This document shows positions 23,205 to 32,421 of a DNA stretch of 64,000 bases, in pieces. Below the pieces are notes generated by a model. The model did no database searches and was not told the DNA's origin. It was given only the letters and a program-made list of their open reading frames with translations. Source of the DNA: Stagonosporopsis chrysanthemi (Eukaryota > Ascomycota > Dothideomycetes > Pleosporales > Didymellaceae); the NCBI GenBank assembly GCA_022560025.1, contig JAFISE010000021.1, forward strand, positions 186,001 to 250,000, given 5' to 3'. The translations under genes and the position numbers were made by a program. Numbering within the stretch: position 1 is the stretch's first letter; each line of letters begins with the position of its first letter.

Positions 23205-23990
23205 TCAGACGGTACCTGCAATACTCAAATCGCGAATCTCCTGCAGGACTTCTTCTACGCGGGCATCCAGCTCGCCCTGAGCGTACTGGTCTCTTGTGTT
23301 TGCGTCGAGGTACTGTTGGACCTGGGCCATGCGCGAGTAGGCCTCGGCACAGAAGCGCAGCTGGATCTTGACGAGGGCCTCGAAGCTGGGGTCGAGGTAG
23401 GGAACGCGCAGGTCGATGAGCTGTGGCAGCTCGGTGGTGAGGGTCTCGTTGAGCTGGTCGTAGGCGGCCTTGGCCAGCTGCTCGTCCTTTTCGGCGCGCG
23501 GCAGCTTGGTGACGTCCTTGTCGGGCTTGTCGGTCAGCTTCTTGACCTGGGCGCGCATGCGGTCGTAGTCCATCTGCTTGTGCTCGCGCTTGGTGATGCA
23601 GGCGTTGATGTCGGGGAAGTAGCTGCAGAAGCGCTGAATAGGGTCGAGGACGGTGGTGCGGTAGGGCCCGTCGAGAGCCTTGATGGTCTCGGCGTCGAGG
23701 TCGGTGACGGCCTGCTTGTAGGAGCGCGAGACGCCGTCCTTGGTGCCAGCGTCGCCGTAGAAGGCGTCGATGGTCTCGGCGATGCGCATCTGCGAGGCCG
23801 TCATGGCGCGCAGCGAGTCAAGGTAGCCCTTGGCCTCCTTCTGCAGCTTGTTGGCCGCCGTCTCCATGGTGCGGTAGCGGCGCTGCTCCGTCTCAAAGTC
23901 GCGGTCGTTGGTGCGCTCGACCTGGCCCGTCTTCATGAGCACCTGCGTCGTGGCGCGGTTGACGCCCTTCTTGAATCCCGTCCACGACAT
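23205..23990 (-). CDS. RVS161: BAR-domain protein, Rvs161/amphiphysin type
   Basis: Membrane-curving BAR protein that dimerises with Rvs167 during endocytic vesicle scission and also acts at cell fusion. Single exon, 261 residues, matching Rvs161 length; there is no C-terminal SH3, which separates it from Rvs167. It opens with MSWTGFKKGVNRATTQVLMK, the amphipathic N-terminal helix of N-BAR proteins. It continues with FETEQRRYRTMETAANKLQ and three long helices, and ends in DARVEEVLQEIRDLSIAGTV. Divergent from the mitochondrial TrpRS with a very short GC-rich spacer. A 247-codon frame on the other strand is a bias artefact. Confidence 0.95.
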   Translation of the reverse strand: MSWTGFKKGVNRATTQVLMKTGQVERTNDRDFETEQRRYRTMETAANKLQKEAKGYLDSLRAMTASQMRIAETIDAFYGDAGTKDGVSRSYKQAVTDLDAETIKALDGPYRTTVLDPIQRFCSYFPDINACITKREHKQMDYDRMRAQVKKLTDKPDKDVTKLPRAEKDEQLAKAAYDQLNETLTTELPQLIDLRVPYLDPSFEALVKIQLRFCAEAYSRMAQVQQYLDANTRDQYAQGELDARVEEVLQEIRDLSIAGTV

Positions 23991-24254
23991 GGCGGCGGCG
24001 GAGGTGTCGCTGCGTCGGCGCGGGCGCGGGCGCGTGTGTTGTGGGGGTGTGTGTGGTGAGGATGTGGTGAGGATGCGGTGCGGCGGGGGTGCAGCGGGGG
24101 TGCGTCGAGGGCTCGCTGGCTGGCGGGGACTCTGGCCTGTTGGCTGGCGGGGGAGGGTGCTACGTGCTGCGTGCTGCGTGCTGCCGGGTCAACAGTGGCT
24201 GGTGGGTGTCGGTGTTGGTGTTGCGGGGAGCGTACCTGGATCTGCCGTGGCTCG
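23991..24254. promoter_or_regulatory. Compact divergent promoter RVS161 / mitochondrial TrpRS
   Basis: Only about 260 bp separates the two start codons. The + strand is G/T-rich and C-poor, with imperfect repeats such as GAGGATGTGGT/GAGGATGCGGT at 24058-24080 and GTGCTGC copies at about 24169-24183. The open frame of the TrpRS gene reads back through this spacer but has no mitochondrial or enzyme features there. Use as a promoter is inferred from position. Confidence 0.5.
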
Positions 24255-25508
24255 ATGACGCCGGCCGCGCCTTCCGCAGTGTGGCTGAGCCGCGCATCAC
24301 TTCGCGCGCCCGCCGAGAGCTCCTCAATGCTGCCTCTCCGTCCCACGTCGACAGCTGCGCGGCGCGCGCAGTGCTTGCTCGCCCCGTGCCCCCTCACGCC
24401 GTGCCGCCGCCTGCCTGCAACACGGCGCCCGCTCTCCACCGCACCACAGCCGCCCCAGTCCACGCCGCCTCAGGTCGTCTTCTCCGGCATCCAGCCCACC
24501 GGCGTCCCGCACCTGGGCAACTACCTGGGCGCCCTCCGCCAATGGGTGCGTCTGCAGGATGAGGCCGCGCCCGACGCGACGCTGCTCTTCTCCATCGTCG
24601 ATCTGCACGCCATCACCGTCAAGCAGGACCCGCGCGCCCTGCAGCAATGCCGCCGCGAGATGCTGGCCAGCCTGCTCGCCGTGGGCCTCGACCCTGCGCG
24701 CTGCATCATCTTCGCCCAGAGCAGCGTCAAGCAGCACGCCGAGCTCATGTGGATTCTCAGCTGCGGCGCCTCCATGGGCTACCTGGGCCGCATGACCCAG
24801 TGGAAGAGCAAGATGAACCTGCCGGACAACGCTTCGCCCCTGGTTGCCTCCAAGGACAAGGACCAGCTCAAGCTCGGCCTCTTCTCTTACCCGGTCCTGC
24901 AGGCCGCCGACATCCTGCTGTACAACACCACCCACGTCCCTGTTGGCGAGGACCAATCCCAGCACCTCGAGTTCACGCGCGAGCTGGCTGTTGGCTTCAA
25001 CCATCTCTATGGCCCCCTCCTGGCCGTGCCCGAGACACGGCTGAGCCCTGCGAAGCGCGTTATGAGCCTGGTGGATCCGTCCAAGAAGATGAGCAAGAGC
25101 GACCCGAGACCCAAGAGTCGCATCCTTATTACAGACTCCCGCGACACCATACATAGCAAGCTCAAGTCTGCTCTGACAGACTCTATCGATGGGGTGAGCT
25201 ACGATCGCCAGGCAAGGCCGGGCGTCTCCAACCTGGTCGACTTGATCTACCATTTCGATCAAGCAGGCGCTGCATCGCCCGAAGAACTGGCCCAAGATAT
25301 GAAGGATCTGACCATGCGCGCTTTGAAGGAGAAAGCTGCCGACACGGTCGAGAGTTCCATCGGCCCCATACGGGCGCGGTACGAGGAGCTGATGAGAGGA
25401 GATCAGCGAGAGGTTGTCGAACATGCTCAGAACGGCGCTCAGAAAGCAGAAGCAATCGCCGAATCCACTATGCAGAGAGTAAGGAACGCCATGGGCATGG
25501 CATGGTAA
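24255..25508 (+). CDS. MSW1: Tryptophanyl-tRNA synthetase, mitochondrial
   Basis: Class I aminoacyl-tRNA synthetase that charges tRNA-Trp in mitochondria. Single exon. The frame is open from further upstream, and I chose the ATG at 24255 (MTPAAPSAVWLSRASLRAP, 417 residues). The ATG at 24327 (MLPLRPTSTAARRAQ) is an equally possible start and gives a cleaner Arg/Ser/Ala-rich mitochondrial presequence. The catalytic core starts at VVFSGIQPTGVPHLGNYLGA, containing the HIGH-type motif HLGN, and includes GYLGRMTQWKSK and PVGEDQSQHLEFTRELA. The KMSKS loop is DPSKKMSKSDP. The compact bacterial-type form supports the organellar rather than cytosolic enzyme. Strong GC3 bias creates a 366-codon antisense frame. 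Confidence 0.93.
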   Translation: MTPAAPSAVWLSRASLRAPAESSSMLPLRPTSTAARRAQCLLAPCPLTPCRRLPATRRPLSTAPQPPQSTPPQVVFSGIQPTGVPHLGNYLGALRQWVRLQDEAAPDATLLFSIVDLHAITVKQDPRALQQCRREMLASLLAVGLDPARCIIFAQSSVKQHAELMWILSCGASMGYLGRMTQWKSKMNLPDNASPLVASKDKDQLKLGLFSYPVLQAADILLYNTTHVPVGEDQSQHLEFTRELAVGFNHLYGPLLAVPETRLSPAKRVMSLVDPSKKMSKSDPRPKSRILITDSRDTIHSKLKSALTDSIDGVSYDRQARPGVSNLVDLIYHFDQAGAASPEELAQDMKDLTMRALKEKAADTVESSIGPIRARYEELMRGDQREVVEHAQNGAQKAEAIAESTMQRVRNAMGMAW

Positions 25509-25939
25509 GGAGAACTACGAACACTGCAACACAACACTATGTAACATATGTACATGTAATATTAGCACAGCGACACAAGTCTGATCACCTTTCGCAGACT
25601 TTTGCATCGCTTGGAAAGCCACCTTTCTACAAGTGGATCGCTTCAAACTTGATCAGTTTCCTTTCACAGCAAACTTGCCGTTGATGCTCATTCATCACTG
25701 CAGGGCTCAAAGAGTAATAGAAAGCGTGCAGAACAGTCTATGGACGTGCTGATAGATGCATTGGTCTTGCTTTGCAAGTCTAAGAAAAGTACAGAAATCT
25801 AGGGGTATAGAGAAAATGCAATCCGCAAAGTGCTAAATGTCACAAACACGAAAAACAAAAAAGACAGGGCAATCGTGATGGCCCAAAAGCAAGGAGCTAC
25901 TTCTGAAAAAAGCCTGAATCCAACACATCTCCCACACAA
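25509..25939. other. Intergenic, convergent 3' region
   Basis: 3' flanks of TrpRS and the transcription-factor-like gene, AT-rich near 25800-25870. No gene is seen. Confidence 0.5.
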
Positions 25940-27776
25940 TCAGCCCAAGCAGAGCAGATTCCGTCGCGGTGCAGTCGTGCTGCTGCTCGGGCTCAGCATC
26001 TCATCCCACCAGCCCTCTCTCCTGTGGCAGGCAGAATCCTGCTGAGCCAGCCATATGCGCATCCCGCTTACACGCTTCAGCACTGCGGGCAACGTGTTCT
26101 TGTCGCCTTCGCTGATGGGCACAACGCGCTGGTAGAGGTGTCCTCGCTTGTCCGAGTTGAGGGTGACGGCGGCGATGAAGAGCGGCCATACCGGGTAGAT
26201 GGCTGTGTAGAGTCCGCCCTGGACGGGCAGGGACAGAATGAGGGTGTAGAGCGTGTCGGACAGGTCGACGATGGAAGGGTGGAAACGCGTCGTGCTGCGG
26301 GGGTTTGTTAGTTTCTGGTTCGTTTCGATGGCGAGGTAGCACAATACGCACCCGTACAGACGACAGCGGAGGTAGATGAGCCCGGCCAAGCGGAAGGCCT
26401 CTGCTGTCGCGAGCAGTACTTCTCGCTCAGGACCTTGGGGCTCTGAGGTCCATTGCTTCAACACCTGGAGTTGGCTCTCTAGGGACTGTGCATACAGGAC
26501 CACATTGGTGTTGTTGATGTTGAAGGCGAGGGATGTGATGGATGAGAGGATGTACAAGAGCTGCGGCGAGTAGCCGAGCATGCCGCAGATCTCCTGCGCT
26601 TTGTCTGCTGACATGCTATCGAACCAAGACGCAGTTTCGAGAGAGTGGAACTGCGTGGACAGAAGTGCTTGTGAGGTCTGCGCGGTTCGAGCAAGTGTTA
26701 GTTGGCTGCGCATGAATAGCGCGGGAGCTGAGCGGTAGTTGATCAAGTGGTCGGGGATCACGTCGAATATGTTGGCATGGCAGGACCAGCAAAGGGGTGA
26801 TTCAGAGGTATCGTTGACAGCTCCGTGATGCATGAGCAGCATACTGGTAGCCAGCGCACCCTCATAGTTGTCTCCGTTGGCAATCTGCGTTGTCAAAGCT
26901 TGGAGCGCTTGCGTGGAGTAGTAGAGTTCCGCGTGTTGGTAGTAGTCCCTCTGAGAAGGAAGGTGTTCTCTGATGTAGGAAGCAGAGAGGCTGAGTAGGG
27001 CAAACCGCGTGCTCAGGCAGCTGTTTGCAACTTGGAGCAGAGACAGATAGCCATCCGATTGAGTTGACACTGTACGACCAGGGCAAATCCCGTGCACGTA
27101 AAAGTCGATGAGGAGCTGTTCTATGTCGCCAGACCATGCCGTACTCGAGGGAACGTACTTGATCAGGCTCATGTAACTCGCTTCTTCCGAAGTGCTACTG
27201 TCTGAAGAGTGTAGAGATGCTGGACTGAATGGGCTGCTCGATCTTGACCTCGAAGTATCCGTTCCAGCGAGTGGTGAATCAACTGCCCTGGTCAGCGAAA
27301 CGAAACCTAACGACATGTTGAGCAGACTCACCCTTCATCCCTGTCAGATCTGATAGCTCGCATAGGAAATCCTGGCAAGCCTCTGCTTTCAACCGCTGAA
27401 TATGCTGTAATCTTTGAAGGACCAAGGTGACAGCTCCGGTATCTTGAATGAGCGACAGGTATGGCTGTTGCTGCTGGAGTGTAGTCTTGAACTTCTCAAA
27501 CTGCTTGCTGTTGAGCTCGCCCAATCGCCAGTAGAGTTGTCCAAGCACTTCCAAAAGAACGACACCTGGACCTTCTGTGATCATCCATTGCCGTATGACC
27601 AACAAATTCCGCCTGCTGTTCCTCTGATTGCCTTCAGTGGGTAAGTCGACGACTCTCCCAATCAAGCGATCGATGTGGGTGCAGTCGAGACAAGAAAAGT
27701 CAGGCGACATGGAAAGATGCTGGAGTGCATCGTTGGCCGCTTCCAAAGCCTTGGAAAATCTCCTGTCTGCATCCAT
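25940..27776 (-). CDS. Fungal-specific transcription-factor-domain protein (no zinc cluster seen)
   Basis: Model: complement of 27332-27776, 26352-27201 and 25940-26294, 549 residues. Both introns are inferred. The 57-bp one (GTGCGT...CGCAG) contains a CTAAC branch site and would otherwise read through in frame. The 130-bp one is chosen because phase is kept (AAG G|AC AGT), but other acceptors are possible. From about residue 150 the protein resembles the fungal_trans_2 domain of Zn2Cys6 regulators: MSLIKYVPSSTAWSG, IEQLLIDFYVHGICPG, FALLSLSASYIREHL, LATSMLLMHHGAV, LAGLIYLRCRLYG, LWPLFIAAVTL-like end. The N-terminal 148 residues are helical, and no Cys6 DNA-binding cluster is found in them or in the 1 kb upstream. 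The frame stays open for about 29 codons before the ATG, so further 5' exons may exist. Target genes are unknown. Confidence 0.62.
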
Positions 27777-28791
27777 TGTGGCTTGAAGGGAGGCTTGTTG
27801 TTTGACACGGGGGTCCGTCGTATTGCCAGGCGCGTTCTCGTTCGATGGGTGAGTGGAGTGGATAGCCTTCTACAATTTGAAGGCCGCCTGGAGTAATGTA
27901 CGAACCTGATGTCGAGATCCAGAGTCCGTCGGCGGTCTATAGAAATGACCCGTTTAGGAACACTTGAAACCGGGATCCATTGGGTGACCCGTCCAAGACC
28001 ACGAATAGCAATGGCTTTTGGCTGGGTGGCCCTAGCATCTTGGTGGATCCCGATTGGCTGCGCATCGCGATCTTGACCTCGAGAGAGTGAGAAACACATG
28101 GCTGCGCAGCGCTAGGAACCTTGCCTTCCGCCCCCAGCAGTGCGCGATCATGGTCAAGACGATACACGGGCACTACGATCTCTTGCGCATGAAGCTCTGA
28201 CAAAGCCCAACACTACGTACATACACTGGCGGTGAACCCGTCATGCGATGAGTAGCACAGTGCAGTCCCGGCGACCGGCAAGTTGGCTAGTCTGACGAGT
28301 CCACGGAACTGCCAAAAGGTCCTCAAAGCATCTGCGCCGAGTTCGCGATTCGGTGACAGCAACGTGTATGATCCATTGTCTTGCCAAAGAATCGGCAATT
28401 TGTAAGGCGGAAGTGGAGGCGTCCTGCTGCGGATGAAGGTTAAGCAGGGATGACAACAGAAGCGAGCCAGTGACGAAGCGGCACTAGACTAGCTTCGGGT
28501 CATCAGTGAACGCCTCACGGGATTCTATAGAATTCCCATTCATAGATCATCCCCTTCTCAGTGCGAAATCGGGGCAAAGACACTAGATCATACAAGAAGA
28601 GTCCGAAGTCCGTCACTTGAAACTTACCAGTCCATGCACGGTCGTGTGTTCGAGAAGACAACGTGTAGTGTTGCCTTTCGAGTTCTAATCATACCAAGGT
28701 TCCAGCAAAGACAAGACTGTAGTGCAGCTGATGTGATGGCATCATATAGCCAGGGTATCTTTTGAGATGAGGTTACGTACCTCGTGTGTCC
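27777..28791. other. Interval that may hold 5' exons of the transcription-factor-like gene
   Basis: About 1 kb between that gene's ATG and the KAE1 stop. On the minus strand several frames of 60-90 codons are open (for example 28213-28398 and 27937-28203), bounded by plausible splice sites. I could not join them into a zinc cluster or any known domain. Confidence 0.35.
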
Positions 28792-29906
28792 TCAATCTTT
28801 CCGCCATCCGATAAAGACCTCGTCTGTTCTGAACCTCTGTGTACATGTTGTGTCCTCCAGACCTGTGACCACACCAGTCGAATACTCCAAGAGTCCAGCA
28901 TGTGCAATCATGATACCGTTGTCGATACAGAACCTCTCGTCTGTGGCAAACACACTCCCTCCTCGATCCCGTGCCATCATGCCCATCATCTGCTGTAGCC
29001 GCTCGTTCGACCCAACGCCTCCAACCACCAAGACTTGCTGTGAGCCAACATGCGCCATGGCGCGTTCCGTGATCTCAACCAACATAGCAAAGATAGTCTC
29101 CTGTAACGAAAAGCACATATCTTCCCTTGTCACCAACTCCCCGTCTTCGGTTTTGAGCCTTTTCTCGTTGGGCAGCGTCTCGTCTAAGCCTCGTGCTAGG
29201 AGATCAGCCGCCGCCAGGATACCAGAGAAGCTCGCGTCCATGCCCTTCACGCCGTACGGGAGGTCCACAAGGTTCTTCCCTTTCTTTGCCAGTTGCTCGA
29301 CATTGTAACCTGGGAAGGGATTGTTCGGGATCATAAGCGTACGCGCGAATCGATCTATGCAGTTCCCTATCGCTATGTCGAGCGTTTCACCAAATATGCG
29401 GTATCTTTGGGCAGAGTAGGCAATGACTTGTGTGTTGCCGCCAGAGACGTAGAGGACGACGGGGTTGTCGGCGCGTGTTATCGAACGGCCCATTTCGATG
29501 TCTGGCAGCACATCAGCTCTCAGTACCGTGCGCAAGGAGCTGCAGTACACTTACGGCCGACACAGTGGTTCACACCGACCACAGGCTTGTTCCAGAGCAA
29601 GCTTATGGTCCGCGCCGCGAGCGCAACACTTTGAAGCGGCGCGCCCATTCCCGGTCCTTTGGTGTAGCATATGCAGTCGATATCCTCAATCTTGACTCCA
29701 GCTTGCTGCACAGCCTGCTTGATCAGCCGAACAACCCATGCTCGATGATGTAGCGCTGTGTCCTTGGGCAGAAACCCCTCGCCTGGTGGAGATATGTACG
29801 TGTGTCGCAAGTTCGATAGGATGACGGGAGGCTTGTTCGGTGCTGGGTGGGATATGACTCCAATGCCAATCTTGTTGGCGCTTCCTTCTAACCCTATGGC
29901 GATCAT
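28792..29906 (-). CDS. KAE1: tRNA N6-adenosine threonylcarbamoyltransferase, KEOPS subunit Kae1
   Basis: Transfers threonylcarbamoyl to A37 of ANN-decoding tRNAs (t6A) in the cytosolic/nuclear KEOPS complex. Model: complement of 29555-29906 and 28792-29501, 353 residues, the usual length. The 53-bp intron (GTAAGT...GCCAG) lies inside the metal site; splicing restores NHCVGHIEMGR, the HxxxH iron/zinc-binding motif at about residues 114-124. Other motifs: MIAIGLEGSANKIGIGV (ASKHA phosphate-1 loop), YTKGPGMGAPL, VVLYVSGGNTQVIAY and DRGGSVFATDERFCIDNGIM near the end. No mitochondrial presequence is present, so this is Kae1 rather than Qri7. Lies in the same neighbourhood as ELP3 and a tRNA that is a t6A substrate. 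Confidence 0.96.
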
Positions 29907-30503
29907 CGTGGATATGTGTCTGGTGATCTATTCGAGTGCGTTCAAGATTCACAAATGGCGGGGGTGTGAAGAGCGTTGCCAAGACACGTATCGATAATCA
30001 ACCAACAGAGTGTGCATCACAGGGCTGAACGCAAGGCTGTCGCGCGGCGTTTGCTCAGACAACCTCGACGTAAAGTCATAGCTAGCTTCAGAAAGCTATC
30101 CAATGTTCTCTTGCCTGGTGTCCTCACACAGCATCGCAAGTATCCGCACCATGTAATCAAGCACGTTTGCACATTGGGGTCATCCTTGTGGCACGAACAT
30201 CACTCGGAGACCCCAAGGTCTGGGCTTAGTGACACGGACGTGGAGCTGACTGACACTGCTGCCACTTCTCCCCTTTCCGCAGACTCGGAGGTTAGGTATT
30301 CTCAATCCTTCTTCACTGGGTCTTGACACTGAATTATGTGCATGCTACCGTCTTCAGTCGGCGCTCCGGTGTGGGTCTTGAGGCTGGGTCCCCTCGGCCA
30401 ATAAGGAATAATCTCGGGCTCGCCCTGCCTTGACGGCCGCCGCTAATAACCCGTTACACTTCGAACCTCCACTCTGGACACAACGCTCTTTATCTTCCTA
30501 AGG
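29907..30503. other. Divergent promoter region KAE1 / SET protein
   Basis: About 600 bp between divergent starts, with one open + frame (29976-30326) lacking any known feature. No element is named with confidence. Confidence 0.5.
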
Positions 30504-32041
30504 ATGACTGACTTTTCTGGCGCTGGCCAGGCATTCCTGACTTGGCTGCAGCAATCTGGAGCCGAGGTCAATCCAAAGATTCGGCTTGAAGACTTGCGAC
30601 ATGCGCAAGCCGGGAGAGGCGTTGGTGAGTGCCCATTTTCTGACATTCGGAGAGGCGGTCAGCTCGGAGCTACCGGCTTTGTACTGGAAACGGTCCGCTT
30701 CTTGTTTTCAGGCTCAAAAACTGACACTCTACAGTCGCGGCTCAGGATATCTCCGAGCACGAGATCCTCTTCCGCATCCCTCGCTCAGCAATCCTCAGCG
30801 TCGAGAACTCAATCCTGTCCAATGAGATCCCTGCCGCGACCTTCGAAACCCTTGGCCCATGGCTCTCTCTCATTCTCGTCATGCTTTACGAGTATCTGAA
30901 CGGTGATGCTTCCAACTGGGCGGCGTACTTTGCAGTCCTACCGACCGAATTCGACACCCTTATGTATTGGACCGAGGACGAGCTGGCCGAGTTGCAGGCG
31001 AGCGCTGTCGTGAACAAGATCGGGAAGAAGAGTGCGAACGACATGTTCCTCGAGCAGCTGATCCCAGTGATCAAGGAATTCGCGCCAGTCATCTTTGCTG
31101 GTGATGACCGTGCGCCACAGAGGGCGGAGGAAATGCGCGACGAGCGCAATCTTGCCTTGATGCACCGCATGGGTTCGCTGATAATGGCCTACGCTTTCGA
31201 CGTCGAGCCTTCGGTCTTGCGCAAAGACATCGACGAGGAAGGATATGCATCAGAGGATGAAGACGAGGCCCTTCCAAAAGGCATGGTGCCCCTGGCAGAT
31301 ATGCTGAACGCTGATGCAGACCGAAATAATGCCCGCCTTTTCTATGAGGCTAGCTCCTTGGACATGAAAGCACTGAAGCGGATCAACGCTGGCGAAGAGA
31401 TATACAACGATTATGGCCCGCTTCCACGGTCTGACCTGTTGCGGCGCTATGGATATATCACCGACAACTATGCTCAATACGACGTTGTAGAGGTATCCAT
31501 GGATCTGGCAAAGGATCTTGCGACTTCTGTTGGCATCTACTCTGAATCACGCGTTGAATACCTGGATGAACAGGAGGTCGTTGACACTGGCTACGATGTC
31601 GCTTCTAGCAACCCCTTCACACTACAGGAGAGCCTATCGCCTGAGCTTGTTATATTTGTCGAGACCCTGCTATTAACAGACGAAGAGTTCGACCGTCTCA
31701 AAAAGAAGGGGAAGCTACCTAAAGCTGAGAAGACGACCAGCAAAGCTGCCGAGTTCTTACACGCATTAATGCAAGCTCGCCTTGAACAATACGTCACAAG
31801 TCTCGACGACGATGTTCGCGACCTCACCGAACCTCCGAGCGCCGGTGGCAACAGCTCGAAAGATCGCCGCTTCGCTATGGCTAAGGCAGTACGAATCGGG
31901 GAGAAGAGGTTGCTAGTACAAACGAAAGAAGCATTGGCTTTAAGACTCGCTAGAGAAGGCGGCGCAGTTAAGCGAGCCAGAGAGGTTGATGAAGAGGGGG
32001 ACGTGGAGATGGGCGGCACTGGGAAGAAACAGAGAGCATGA
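30504..32041 (+). CDS. RKM4: SET-domain lysine methyltransferase, Rkm4/SETD6 type
   Basis: Protein-lysine methyltransferase of the split-SET class; the yeast relative methylates ribosomal protein Rpl42. Model: join 30504-30624 and 30735-32041, 475 residues. The 110-bp intron (GTGAGT...TACAG) joins AQAGRGV to VAAQDISEHEILFRIPRS, the first SET motif. The RMG near residue 180 and VPLADMLNADADRNNARLFYE carry the NxxH-like region, here N-A-D. GEEIYNDYGPLPRSDLLRRYGY is the classical ELxxDYG end of SET. A Rubisco-LSMT-type helical substrate domain follows. The C-terminus is lysine-rich and acidic (KRAREVDEEGDVEMGG...KKQRA), possibly a nuclear signal. The substrate is inferred from family only. Confidence 0.85.
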
Positions 32042-32421
32042 GGGACACCTTGCTTTCGCCGACAAGCCTCGCATGGCGACGCCGGAAATCTCATACTCGA
32101 AAATGGTACAGTCGCAACCGAAAGACAACATTGTGTTGGGGTAAGTTTTCGTCTTGTTTTTGGTCGGCGCTCAAGGCTATCCCTTGAGCAGCCTGGATTT
32201 CAGGTATTGTACATATATCCAACCATGACCGGCGCAGACCATTAATGACTATCCAGACATTAATGCCCATTCTCACGACTCCTCAACTTGGCCGCTGAAC
32301 GCTGTACATATAACGGTAGATCCACTAGTCCGGTCGGATTATCTCGCGAATAAGAATCAAGGGGTATATCTGGTCAAGAACCAACACGCATCGTTGTCAA
32401 AAGGCTGTGGCAAGAGAAGGA
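32042..32421. other. Intergenic, convergent 3' region
   Basis: 3' flanks of the SET gene and EPL1. No gene is seen. Confidence 0.5.

Noticed and set aside
23316..24059. 247-codon + frame opposite RVS161
   Set aside because: The translation is an artificial Leu/Val/Gly-rich string produced by reading the BAR-domain codons backwards.
24324..25424. 366-codon open frame on the minus strand opposite mitochondrial TrpRS
   Set aside because: The + strand encodes a complete synthetase with HLGN and KMSKS motifs. Strong GC3 bias removes antisense stops, and the antisense protein has no recognisable features.
27307..27331. A 25-nt intron joining the two parts of the transcription-factor-like gene (GTGAGT...GTTAG)
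   Set aside because: It keeps the frame but is below any normal spliceosomal intron length; the 130-nt alternative also keeps phase.
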